Source: Betaproteobacteria bacterium (GTDB taxonomy: Bacteria > Pseudomonadota > Gammaproteobacteria > Burkholderiales > Usitatibacteraceae). From it: a stretch of 13,399 nt of DNA. Location: positions 1-13,399 of the forward strand of contig JAAOZZ010000138.1 of assembly GCA_012274175.1 (NCBI GenBank). Direction: 5' to 3'. Numbering within the stretch: the stretch's first letter is position 1; the number at the start of each line of letters is the position of its first letter. This document shows, in pieces, positions 1-5,623 of this stretch. A program made the translations under genes and the position numbers. The notes under the pieces were generated by a model that was not told the DNA's origin, did not search any database, and saw nothing but the letters and a program-made list of their open reading frames with translations.

Positions 1-323
1 GGTCCATCTCGCTCTGGGGTGGCCTGTGGGGCATCGTGATGGCGGCATTCATGCGCGGCCTGGCGCGCCGGCCGGCGGCGCTCATCGTCGCTTCCACGGC
101 GTTCGGCGCCTTCGCACTGTCGCTCGTGGCCTGGTTCGTGGTCGATCCCATCAAGGGCCTCAGGCTCGCCGCGGGCGCGGTGCCCATGGCCATGGCCGTC
201 GCCATGATCGTCAACGGCGCGTGGGGATTCGGGACCGGGGCGGCTCTTGCGGTGTTCGGCGTGTCGCGCGAGGCGCGCTCGCGCGGCGATCCTTCGCACG
301 GGGCGCGCGCGGCCCCTGGGTGA
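1..323 (+). CDS. Small multi-pass membrane protein, 5' end cut by window edge
   Basis: The frame is open from the left edge (first full codon at base 3) to a TGA at 321-323. It encodes hydrophobic sequence with about three likely membrane segments: the N-terminal SLWGGLWGIVM stretch, then AALIVASTAFGAFALSLVAWFVV, then a segment around MAMAVAMIVNGAWGFGTGAAL. A short basic, Arg-rich cytoplasmic tail follows. GTG at 36 and ATG at 39 could be starts, but the residues before them are membrane-like in the same frame, so I think the gene begins outside the window. I do not recognise the family and assign no function. It converges with the CBS gene across a 16-nt gap. Confidence 0.6.
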   Translation, partial: SISLWGGLWGIVMAAFMRGLARRPAALIVASTAFGAFALSLVAWFVVDPIKGLRLAAGAVPMAMAVAMIVNGAWGFGTGAALAVFGVSREARSRGDPSHGARAAPG

Positions 324-339
324 CCGCGCGCGGCCCCGC

Positions 340-777
340 TCAGTGCAGGGACTGGGAGTGCTCGCCGCCGGGCTGGGAGATCGCCGCGACGGCGCGGCCC
401 GTGGTGGCCGGCTTCGTCGCGCGGGCGAGGTCGCCGATGGACACGATGCCCACGAGGCGCTTGTTGCGATCGAGTACCGGGAGCCTGCGGATCTGCTTTT
501 CTCCCATGTTCTCGGCCACGTGCTCGATCGCCTCGTCCTCGAAGCAGTAGAGCACTTCCTTGCTCATGACCTCGCGCACCGGCGTGTCCGGGGAAAGGTT
601 CTCCGCCACGGCCCGGATCGCGATGTCGCGGTCCGTGATCACGCCCACCAGGCGGTCGTCCTTCGCCACCGGCAGCGCGCCCGCGTCGCACTCGGCCATC
701 GCCTTCGCCGCGTCGCAGATGCTCTGATCGGGGGATACCAGGGTCACTTCGCGGGTCATCGTTTCGCTTACTCTCAT
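340..777 (-). CDS. Tandem CBS-domain protein
   Basis: The 145-residue protein consists almost entirely of two CBS domains forming one Bateman module: CBS1 about residues 7-58 (ending GVITDRDIAIR) and CBS2 about residues 71-121 (ending GIVSIGDLARA). Such stand-alone modules usually bind adenine nucleotides or SAM and act as small energy or ligand sensors. The partner cannot be told from sequence. There is no extra catalytic or membrane domain, only a short polar tail. The start is supported by an AGGAG Shine-Dalgarno (bases 784-788 on the complement), six bases upstream of the ATG. It is divergent from the phosphatidyltransferase gene across a 110-nt gap that may hold both promoters. Confidence 0.92.
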   Translation of the reverse strand: MRVSETMTREVTLVSPDQSICDAAKAMAECDAGALPVAKDDRLVGVITDRDIAIRAVAENLSPDTPVREVMSKEVLYCFEDEAIEHVAENMGEKQIRRLPVLDRNKRLVGIVSIGDLARATKPATTGRAVAAISQPGGEHSQSLH

Positions 778-783
778 CGGTGT

Positions 784-788
784 CTCCT
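784..788 (-). promoter_or_regulatory. Ribosome binding site of the CBS gene
   Basis: AGGAG on the minus strand, six bases before the ATG at 777; it fixes the start of the CBS protein. Confidence 0.7.
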
Positions 789-887
789 TTGGGGAACCGG
801 CGGACGCGAGGTGCCGCGGCCGTCGTGGGACTGTGACTGCGCGCGCGGCGGGCGGTTCAGGCCGGGGGCTGGGATACTATCGGTGCC

Positions 888-1517
888 ATGAGCGCACCAT
901 CCGGACGCCCGCGCCACTTCTCGATGCTGCGGGAGTTCCACCTCGCCGACTTCATCACGCTCGCCAACGCGGCGTGCGGGGTGGCGGGCGTGTTCCTTGC
1001 CATGCTCCATGTGGCGAGCGGTTCCACGGTGCATTTCCTGCTGGCCGCCGCCATGGCGCCCGCCGCGTTCGCGTTCGACGTCCTCGACGGGCGCGTCGCC
1101 CGATCCCGACAGCAGCACTCGGTCTTCGGCCGCGAGCTCGATTCCCTGGCCGACGTGATCTCCTTCGGCGTGGCGCCCGCCGCGCTCGCGTTCGCGGCGG
1201 GACTGCGAGGCGGCTGGGACTGCGTGGCCCTGGGCTATTTCGTCTGCTGCGGGGTGAGCCGGCTCGCGCGCTACAACGTGACCGCCGAAGCGCTCGCCGA
1301 GGGCGCCGACAAGGTGCGCTACTTCGAGGGCACGCCGATCCCCACGAGCGTGGTGCTGACGGCCGTGCTCGCGTGGGCCGCTTGGCACGGCCGGCTGGGG
1401 GATGCCCTGTATGGGGGCTCCTGGTCCCTCGGCTGGGAGCTGCACCCGCTCGCGCTCGTTTTCGTGCTCTCGGGCACGCTCATGATCAGCAAGACGCTGC
1501 GCATCCCGAAATTCTGA
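888..1517 (+). CDS. pssA: CDP-alcohol phosphatidyltransferase, probable CDP-diacylglycerol-serine O-phosphatidyltransferase
   Basis: The 209-residue integral membrane enzyme carries the complete CDP-alcohol phosphotransferase signature D-x2-DG-x2-AR-x8-G-x3-D-x3-D, with D64, D67, G68, A71, R72, G81, D85 and D89. These residues bind the divalent metal and the CDP-lipid. Family members swap CMP for an alcohol; the SRLARYNV and YFEGTPIPTS stretches favour the serine-using PssA branch that makes phosphatidylserine, the precursor of phosphatidylethanolamine. Hydrophobic segments before and after the motif fit a six-helix fold. It is a little shorter than many bacterial PssA proteins. The ATG has only a weak Shine-Dalgarno. 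Substrate identity is inferred; another CDP-alcohol transferase is possible. Confidence 0.85.
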   Translation: MSAPSGRPRHFSMLREFHLADFITLANAACGVAGVFLAMLHVASGSTVHFLLAAAMAPAAFAFDVLDGRVARSRQQHSVFGRELDSLADVISFGVAPAALAFAAGLRGGWDCVALGYFVCCGVSRLARYNVTAEALAEGADKVRYFEGTPIPTSVVLTAVLAWAAWHGRLGDALYGGSWSLGWELHPLALVFVLSGTLMISKTLRIPKF

Positions 1518-1576
1518 GCTGCGGGAAAGGTGGGTAATATGGGCGCGGCACGACGGCGTCCACCCGGGGAGAACCC

Positions 1577-2014
1577 ATGTACAAGCGCATCCTGCTCGCC
1601 TACAACGGCTCCCAGCCGGGCCAGAAGGCCCTGCTCGACTGCGACGAGATCGCGCAGCTCGCCCATTCCGAGGTCTTCCTGGTCGCGGTGATGCCTCCGC
1701 CCGCCGCCTTCGTGGGCGGGGAAGGTTTCGTGTACGACGCGAAGGTGGAAGAAGCCGAGCGCAAGCAGTACGAGGGCGTCCTCATGGAAGGATTGCGCCG
1801 GCTCGGCGAATCGGGGCACCAGGCCAAGGGAGAAGTGCTCGTGGGCGACCCGGTGGACGAGATCACGGAATACGCGCGGCGCGTGGACGCGGACCTCATC
1901 GTGGTCGGCCACAAGCACCTGAACAGCTGGGCCGCGCGCTGGTGGCGCGGCTCCGTGTCCAAGACGCTGATCGAGCACGCTCCTTGCAGCGTGCTCGTGA
2001 CGATCACGCGCTAG
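1577..2014 (+). CDS. Universal stress protein, UspA family, degenerate nucleotide loop
   Basis: This 145-residue single-domain protein has the UspA layout: N-terminal strand YKRILLAYNGS, a central DLIVVG strand, and the C-terminal GSVSKTLIEHAPCSVLV block typical of the family. UspA proteins are small cytosolic stress-induced dimers; some bind ATP through G-x2-G-x9-G-S/T. Here the loop starts G111-H-K-H114 and ends R124-G125-S126, so the second Gly is His and the spacing is one longer, and ATP binding is uncertain. A GGGGAGAA Shine-Dalgarno lies just before the ATG. It lies 59 nt downstream of the phosphatidyltransferase gene on the same strand and could share its transcript, and it is convergent with the glycine-zipper gene across 12 nt. 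Confidence 0.93.
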   Translation: MYKRILLAYNGSQPGQKALLDCDEIAQLAHSEVFLVAVMPPPAAFVGGEGFVYDAKVEEAERKQYEGVLMEGLRRLGESGHQAKGEVLVGDPVDEITEYARRVDADLIVVGHKHLNSWAARWWRGSVSKTLIEHAPCSVLVTITR

Positions 2015-2026
2015 TAGGTCCGCCGG

Positions 2027-2488
2027 TCAGCGGCCGTGGCGGTGCCCGCCGCCGCCGTGGCCGTGCCACTCCCGGGACTCGTGGCCGCGCCAGCCGCGTC
2101 CGCCATAGCCGGAGCTGAACACGATCGACGGGCCGTAGTACTCCGGCGCGGACTCGTAGTAGTACGCCGGGGCCGGCTCGTAATACGCGGGCGCGGGCTC
2201 GTAGTATGCCCGGGGGGGCGGCGCGTAATAGCCTTCGTCGTAGGCCGGGCCATAGCCGCGGTCGTAGTAGCCGTTCGAATCCGCGGCGATGCTCGAGCCC
2301 ACGATGGCGCCCAGTACTCCGCCCACCACTCCGCCGTTCCTTCCGCCCGCGCTGTGGCCGATCGCCGCGCCGATGCCGCCGCCGATCAGCGCGCCCGCGA
2401 CGGGGTCCGCCGCGCCGGCCTGGGTCGAGAGCGTGGCCACGGCGAGCGCCGCGGCGGTCGTTGCGATCATCAGGGGTCTCTTCAACAT
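2027..2488 (-). CDS. Exported glycine-zipper protein with Tyr-rich repeats and His/Gly-rich tail
   Basis: The 153-residue protein begins with a Sec-type signal peptide (basic MLKR, hydrophobic core, likely cleavage after AGA at residue 26). A glycine-zipper segment follows at about residues 32-68 (GALIGGGIGAAIGHSAGG, then GGVVGGVLGAIVGSSIA), like the glycine-zipper 2TM domains of envelope proteins. Next comes a low-complexity region rich in Tyr and Pro (residues 74-118) with near-perfect YEPAPAY heptads, and a tail rich in Gly and His (WHGHGGGGHRHGR). The start was chosen over an in-frame upstream codon because AGGAG lies eight bases before this ATG. Glycine zippers suggest membrane insertion or oligomerisation, and the His tail could bind metal; both are inferences. 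Confidence 0.88.
   Translation of the reverse strand: MLKRPLMIATTAAALAVATLSTQAGAADPVAGALIGGGIGAAIGHSAGGRNGGVVGGVLGAIVGSSIAADSNGYYDRGYGPAYDEGYYAPPPRAYYEPAPAYYEPAPAYYYESAPEYYGPSIVFSSGYGGRGWRGHESREWHGHGGGGHRHGR
2135..2206 (-). repeat. Degenerate 21-bp in-frame tandem repeat (YEPAPAY heptads)
   Basis: About three copies of a 21-bp unit inside the glycine-zipper gene encode YEPAPAY, YEPAPAY and YYESAPEY. Because the unit is a multiple of three, copy number can change without a frameshift. Confidence 0.7.
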
Positions 2489-2737
2489 TTTGCTTCTCCT
2501 TGCAATGACTCGTGCTTGTGGGACAGGCCTCAACGCCTGGAGTGCCGTCGTACCTGTAACATCGTTAACGTCCCTGGGGCGTAGCGGTGGTCCGGAACAG
2601 CAATTTGTTACATATCGCGCCGCGACCCATTTTTCTCCTGTGGCTCGCGAGCTACGCGCGGCGCTTGCGGCGCGTCAAAGGCGCGGCCCCCCGGCGGCGC
2701 TATCGTGGCCCCATCGGGGATTCCGGGGGGCGTACGC
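2489..2737. promoter_or_regulatory. Divergent intergenic region between the glycine-zipper and Cys4 genes
   Basis: This 249-bp stretch has no convincing gene. It includes a relatively AT-rich patch around 2551-2640, with TGTAAC at 2555-2560 and its inverse GTTACA at 2607-2612, plus a CAGGC/GCCTG hairpin at 2524-2539. It must hold the promoters of both flanking genes, but I find no clear sigma-70 box. The AGGAG Shine-Dalgarno of the leftward gene is at 2497-2501. Confidence 0.4.
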
Positions 2738-2989
2738 ATGGCAATCGAGCGGCTCAAGGCCTGGGAGTGCGTCGGTTGCGGGAAGATCGACGCTCCGCAA
2801 CCCTGCATCGGAGTCTGCCGCGACCGGAAGGTGGAGCTGGTCTACGGCTCGGAATACGACGCCGTGGTCGCGCGCATCGGCTCGCTCGAGGCGATCGTGA
2901 AGACGATCGCCCGGACCACGCCCCGGGCGGGCGAATGGGAGCGCTCCTGGCGCGCGCTCCAGGAGCAGGCGCGCCGGGCCCTCGGGTGA
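2738..2989 (+). CDS. Small four-cysteine, putative zinc- or iron-binding protein
   Basis: An 83-residue protein with a C-x2-C-x8-C-x3-C pattern near the N-terminus (C11, C14, C23, C27: WECVGCGKIDAPQPC then IGVC). The rest is an alpha-helical, charged stretch ending in ALQEQARRALG. The spacing fits a zinc ribbon-like knuckle or a small metal site, but I do not recognise a named family. ATG at 2738 is preferred because a G-rich stretch at 2725-2730 lies a suitable distance upstream; an in-frame GTG at 2705 would add eleven residues. It ends one base before the convergent cupredoxin gene. It is a hypothetical protein, probably cytosolic, as no signal peptide or membrane segment is seen. Confidence 0.7.
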   Translation: MAIERLKAWECVGCGKIDAPQPCIGVCRDRKVELVYGSEYDAVVARIGSLEAIVKTIARTTPRAGEWERSWRALQEQARRALG

Positions 2990-2990
2990 C

Positions 2991-3359
2991 TCAGCTCACG
3001 ACGAGCTGGCCGTTCATGTTCTCGTGACCCTCGCCGCAGAAGATGTCGCAGAGGAAGATGAATGTGCCCGCCCTGTCGGGCGTGAGTGGGACCCGCATCG
3101 TCTTGCCCGGCACGATGTCGCTGCGCATCTTGAAATCCGGGATGCTGAATCCCATCACGATGTCCTCGGTCACCAGCTCGAAGACCACGGGCTCGCCCAC
3201 TTTCAGCTCGATCCGGTTGGGCGTGTAGGCGAAGCGGCGCGCGGAGACGTGGATCACGCGCTCCGCGCCCCGTGCGGCAACGCCCGCGCCCAGGGCAGCG
3301 GCGGCGAGCAGGGCCGCGCCCGAGGCGAGCGCGCGCCGGCGATGGCGATCCACCGTCAT
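2991..3359 (-). CDS. Exported CuA-like cupredoxin with His-to-Met ligand change
   Basis: The 122-residue protein has an N-terminal export signal with an Arg-rich, Tat-like n-region (DRHRRRA) and an Ala-rich core to about residue 32, then one cupredoxin domain resembling the periplasmic domain of cytochrome oxidase subunit II. The C-terminal metal loop C104-DIF-C108-GEG-H112-EN-M115 matches the C-x3-C-x3-H-x2-M of CuA. In subunit II the first His ligand lies in a DVxHSF strand; here that strand reads DIVMGF, so Met69 stands at the His position. No transmembrane helices or oxidase partner genes are present, so it is a soluble periplasmic protein, perhaps an electron or copper carrier. Its ATG overlaps the metallophosphatase stop (ATGA), implying translational coupling. 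Confidence 0.87.
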   Translation of the reverse strand: MTVDRHRRRALASGAALLAAAALGAGVAARGAERVIHVSARRFAYTPNRIELKVGEPVVFELVTEDIVMGFSIPDFKMRSDIVPGKTMRVPLTPDRAGTFIFLCDIFCGEGHENMNGQLVVS

Positions 3360-4243
3360 GACTTCACCACCGGCATCTCGGCGATCGCGTACTTCGGTCC
3401 CTGCTTCTCGGCCTGCACCTCGCGGAAGCCCAGTCCGCGATAGGGCTGCGAAGCGTCCCACTTGACGGGCTCCCGCTTGGGCTGCGAACCGGGGGCGGGC
3501 AGCGGGAAGATCAGGGACTTGGCCGAGTGGTGCGCGATGTGCCCGGTCATGTGGTGGTTTTCCTGGTGGATGTGGCCGTAGAACACGGTCACGTTCTGGA
3601 ACGGCTCGAGGATCGCGATGGCCTGGGCGCCGTCCCGCGTGGCCCAGTCCCACTGGGGCGCCAGGTCGAAGAGCGGGCGGTGGGTGAAGACCACGATGCG
3701 CGCATCGCGCGGCTGGCGCGCGAGGTCGGCCGCGAGCCACGCGAGCTGCTCGTCGCCGATGCGCGCGGCGGGATCGGACACGTTGTCCACGGCGACGAAG
3801 TGCACGCCCTTGTGGTCGAACGAGTAGTGGGTCTCGCCGAAGAACTCCATCCACGCCTTGCCGTGGTCGAGGGATGCGTCGTGCTCGCCGGGAATGAAGC
3901 GCACGTTCTTGTTCTTCAGCCCGGAGGCGATCTCCTTGAATTCCCCCATGCGCTTGCGCCGCTCGATGGGATCGTCCGTGGTGTGGGTGAGATCCCCGGT
4001 GAAGAAGACGAAATCGGGCTCGATGGGGAGCGCGTTCACCGCCGCCACCGCCTTGGGCAGGGTGCCGCGCGCGTCGGGATTCACCGCGGGCCCGTTGAAG
4101 CCCCAGTGGGCGTCGGAGAGCTGCACGAAGTAGAAATCCCGGCCCCCGGCGGCCATGCCGGCGCAGCCTGCGAGACTCGAGGCGAACACGGCCCCGCCGC
4201 CCGCGGCGGAGAGCTTGAGGAACTGCCTGCGATCGATCTTCAT
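3356..4243 (-). CDS. Tat-exported calcineurin-like metallophosphatase, possible lipoprotein
   Basis: The 295-residue protein starts with a textbook Tat signal (DRRQFLKL, residues 4-11) ending in a lipobox-like LAGC (C27). The metallophosphoesterase core follows: D44-x-H46 (QLSDAH), G83-D84 (FFTGDLTH), G119-E-H-D (residues 119-122), H188 (VVFTHRP) and G223-H224-I-H226. This two-metal fold hydrolyses phosphoester bonds; the substrate is unknown. The third motif is GEHD rather than GNHD/E, so the usual Asn ligand is Glu. The start is set by AGGAG at 4249-4253, five bases before the ATG; a longer in-frame form would mask the Tat signal. It is divergent from the ECF sigma gene and coupled to the cupredoxin gene. 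Confidence 0.92.
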   Translation of the reverse strand: MKIDRRQFLKLSAAGGGAVFASSLAGCAGMAAGGRDFYFVQLSDAHWGFNGPAVNPDARGTLPKAVAAVNALPIEPDFVFFTGDLTHTTDDPIERRKRMGEFKEIASGLKNKNVRFIPGEHDASLDHGKAWMEFFGETHYSFDHKGVHFVAVDNVSDPAARIGDEQLAWLAADLARQPRDARIVVFTHRPLFDLAPQWDWATRDGAQAIAILEPFQNVTVFYGHIHQENHHMTGHIAHHSAKSLIFPLPAPGSQPKREPVKWDASQPYRGLGFREVQAEKQGPKYAIAEMPVVKS

Positions 4244-4248
4244 GGGTT

Positions 4249-4253
4249 CTCCT
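4249..4253 (-). promoter_or_regulatory. Ribosome binding site of the metallophosphatase
   Basis: AGGAG on the minus strand, five bases before the ATG at 4243; it decides the start at the Tat signal peptide. Confidence 0.75.
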
Positions 4254-4298
4254 GGTGGGAGGCGGGGCGCCTCGTACCTGCAATACCGGCCGAGCGTC

Positions 4299-4310
4299 CG
4301 GAATATTCCG
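4299..4310. promoter_or_regulatory. Perfect palindrome CGGAATATTCCG, candidate operator or promoter element
   Basis: A 12-bp perfect palindrome lies in the 124-bp gap between the divergent metallophosphatase and sigma-factor genes. It contains GGAAT and ATTCC back to back. GGAAT resembles the -35 core used by many ECF sigma factors, and here it is readable on both strands. Confidence 0.45.
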
Positions 4311-4322
4311 TCCATAATGGGC

Positions 4323-4335
4323 ATTCCGCGGGAAT
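4323..4335. promoter_or_regulatory. Inverted repeat ATTCC-GCG-GGAAT, candidate ECF -35 or operator
   Basis: A second dyad uses the same half-sites with a 3-bp spacer. The rightward GGAAT (4331-4335) ends 32 bp before the sigma-factor ATG at 4368, a reasonable place for a -35 element, though the -10 (around 4351-4356) is not clear. Confidence 0.45.
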
Positions 4336-4367
4336 AAATCCGCCGCGGCGGCGATCAACACCGTGGA

Positions 4368-4916
4368 ATGTCCATGACCCGCCTCGCGCGCTTCGAGAAG
4401 AGCGTGCTCCCGCACCTCGACGCCGCCTACAACCTGGCGCGGTGGCTCACGCGCAACGACCACGACGCCCAGGACGTCGTGCAGGAGGCTTACCTGCGCG
4501 CGTTCCGCTACTTCGAGGGGCTGCGCGGGACCGATGCGCGGGCGTGGCTGCTCGCGATCGTGCGCAACGCCGGCTACTCGTGGCTCGAGAAGAACCGGCC
4601 CGGCGAGATCGTGGCCCTGGACGACGCCGGGGCGCTCTCCGCGGACATGGAAAGCGCGGGCCACACCGCGCCCGCGGAATCGAACCCGGAAGTGATCCTG
4701 CTGCAGAGCGCCAACCGCAAGCTCGTGAACCAGGCGCTGGAGGAGCTGCCCGTGGGCTACCGGGAAGTGCTGGTGATGCGCGAGCTGGAGGATTTGAGCT
4801 ACAAGGAGATCGCCGCCATCGCGGGGATTCCCTTGGGCACCGTCATGTCGCGGCTCGCGCGCGGACGCGATTTGCTGAGGAAGACGATCGAGATCCGCAT
4901 GCGAAAGGCATCGTGA
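4368..4916 (+). CDS. ECF-type RNA polymerase sigma factor
   Basis: The 182-residue protein has the two-domain ECF layout. Region 2 covers about residues 17-78 (YNLARWLTRNDHDAQDVVQE then AYLRAFRYF, with the conserved DVVQEAYLRAF), and region 4 covers about residues 117-172 (ELPVGYREVLVMRELEDLSY, then the helix-turn-helix KEIAAIAGIPLGTVMSRLARGR). It would direct RNA polymerase to a small regulon, held inactive by the anti-sigma factor encoded one base downstream. A second in-frame ATG at 4374 has a GTGGA (4363-4367) at better Shine-Dalgarno spacing and may be the true start, which would drop two residues. GGAAT dyads upstream suggest autoregulation. The activating signal is unknown. Confidence 0.95.
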   Translation: MSMTRLARFEKSVLPHLDAAYNLARWLTRNDHDAQDVVQEAYLRAFRYFEGLRGTDARAWLLAIVRNAGYSWLEKNRPGEIVALDDAGALSADMESAGHTAPAESNPEVILLQSANRKLVNQALEELPVGYREVLVMRELEDLSYKEIAAIAGIPLGTVMSRLARGRDLLRKTIEIRMRKAS

Positions 4917-4917
4917 G

Positions 4918-5565
4918 ATGAGCACCCGGGAAGACGGCGCCGAGGAGCCGATGATCGCCCGCGACGCGACCTACCATCGCGCGCCCGCCGAGCTGCGCGC
5001 GCGCGTTCACGCCTCGCTCGCGGCCGAGGCGCGTGCCTCGCGCGTGCCCGCGTTGTGGCGCGCGCTTTCGTTCGGCGTGGCGTTCGCCGCGGTGGCCCTC
5101 GTGAGCTGGAACCTGGCGCTTTTCCAGGCCCGTCCCTCGCCCCGGGACCTGCTTGCGCGCGACGTCGTGACGGCCCACGTGCGCTCGCTCATGGCCGGGC
5201 ACCTGAACGACGTGGTCTCTTCAGATCAGCACACCGTGAAGCCCTGGTTCACCGGCAAGCTCGATTTCTCGCCGCCGGTGCACGACCTCGCCGCCGCGGG
5301 CTTCACGCTGACCGGGGGCAGGCTCGACTACGTGGGCGGCCGTGCCGTGGCGGCCCTCACCTATCGCTACCGGCTGCACGTGATCAACGTGTTCGTGTGG
5401 CCGGAGCCGGCAACACCCGATGCCGCACCCAGCATCAAGGCGCGCCAGGGCTACTCGCTCGTGCGCTGGACGCACCGCGGCATGACGTTCTGCGCCGTCT
5501 CCGACGCCGAAGCCGCCCAGCTCACCGCGCTCGCCGAAGCCCTCGAGCGCGCCGACGCCGGCTGA
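4918..5565 (+). CDS. Membrane anti-sigma factor, RsiW-like, without a zinc motif
   Basis: The 215-residue protein has a short cytoplasmic N-terminal part (residues 1-48, with helix APAELRARVHASLAAEARA), one transmembrane helix (about residues 49-69) and a periplasmic domain. The latter has the features of the family annotated as transmembrane anti-sigma factor: HTVKPWFTGKLDFSPPVHDL, GGRLDYVGGRAVAALTYRYR, HVINVFVWP, and RWTHRGMTFCAVSD. It should bind the ECF sigma factor of the adjacent gene at the inner membrane and release it on a periplasmic signal. The usual H-x3-C-x2-C zinc motif is absent; the only cysteine is C192. The gene follows the sigma stop after one base (TGAGATG), so the two are translationally coupled. 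Confidence 0.9.
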   Translation: MSTREDGAEEPMIARDATYHRAPAELRARVHASLAAEARASRVPALWRALSFGVAFAAVALVSWNLALFQARPSPRDLLARDVVTAHVRSLMAGHLNDVVSSDQHTVKPWFTGKLDFSPPVHDLAAAGFTLTGGRLDYVGGRAVAALTYRYRLHVINVFVWPEPATPDAAPSIKARQGYSLVRWTHRGMTFCAVSDAEAAQLTALAEALERADAG

Positions 5566-5588
5566 AAATCGGGGTCTGTCCCCGATTT
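5566..5588. repeat. Perfect 9-bp-stem palindrome, REP-like, possible terminator
   Basis: AAATCGGGG (5566-5574), loop TCTGT (5575-5579), CCCCGATTT (5580-5588) form a perfect hairpin that begins on the base after the anti-sigma stop codon. The right arm ends in three Ts with only scattered Ts after it, so it could terminate the sigma operon, though weakly. The GGGGTCTGTCCCC core looks like a dispersed repetitive element, and a related GGGGTC...CCCC block occurs at 10687-10708. Confidence 0.75.
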
Positions 5589-5623
5589 GACTTGGGCGGC
5601 CGCGATCGCCAGAGTTGCGAGCC

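Noticed and set aside
2991..4925. A 644-codon minus-strand open frame covering the cupredoxin and running on to the start of the sigma operon.
   Set aside because: Only its C-terminal 122 codons are the real cupredoxin; the rest is antisense to or out of frame with the metallophosphatase and sigma genes and looks like non-coding low-complexity GC-rich translation.
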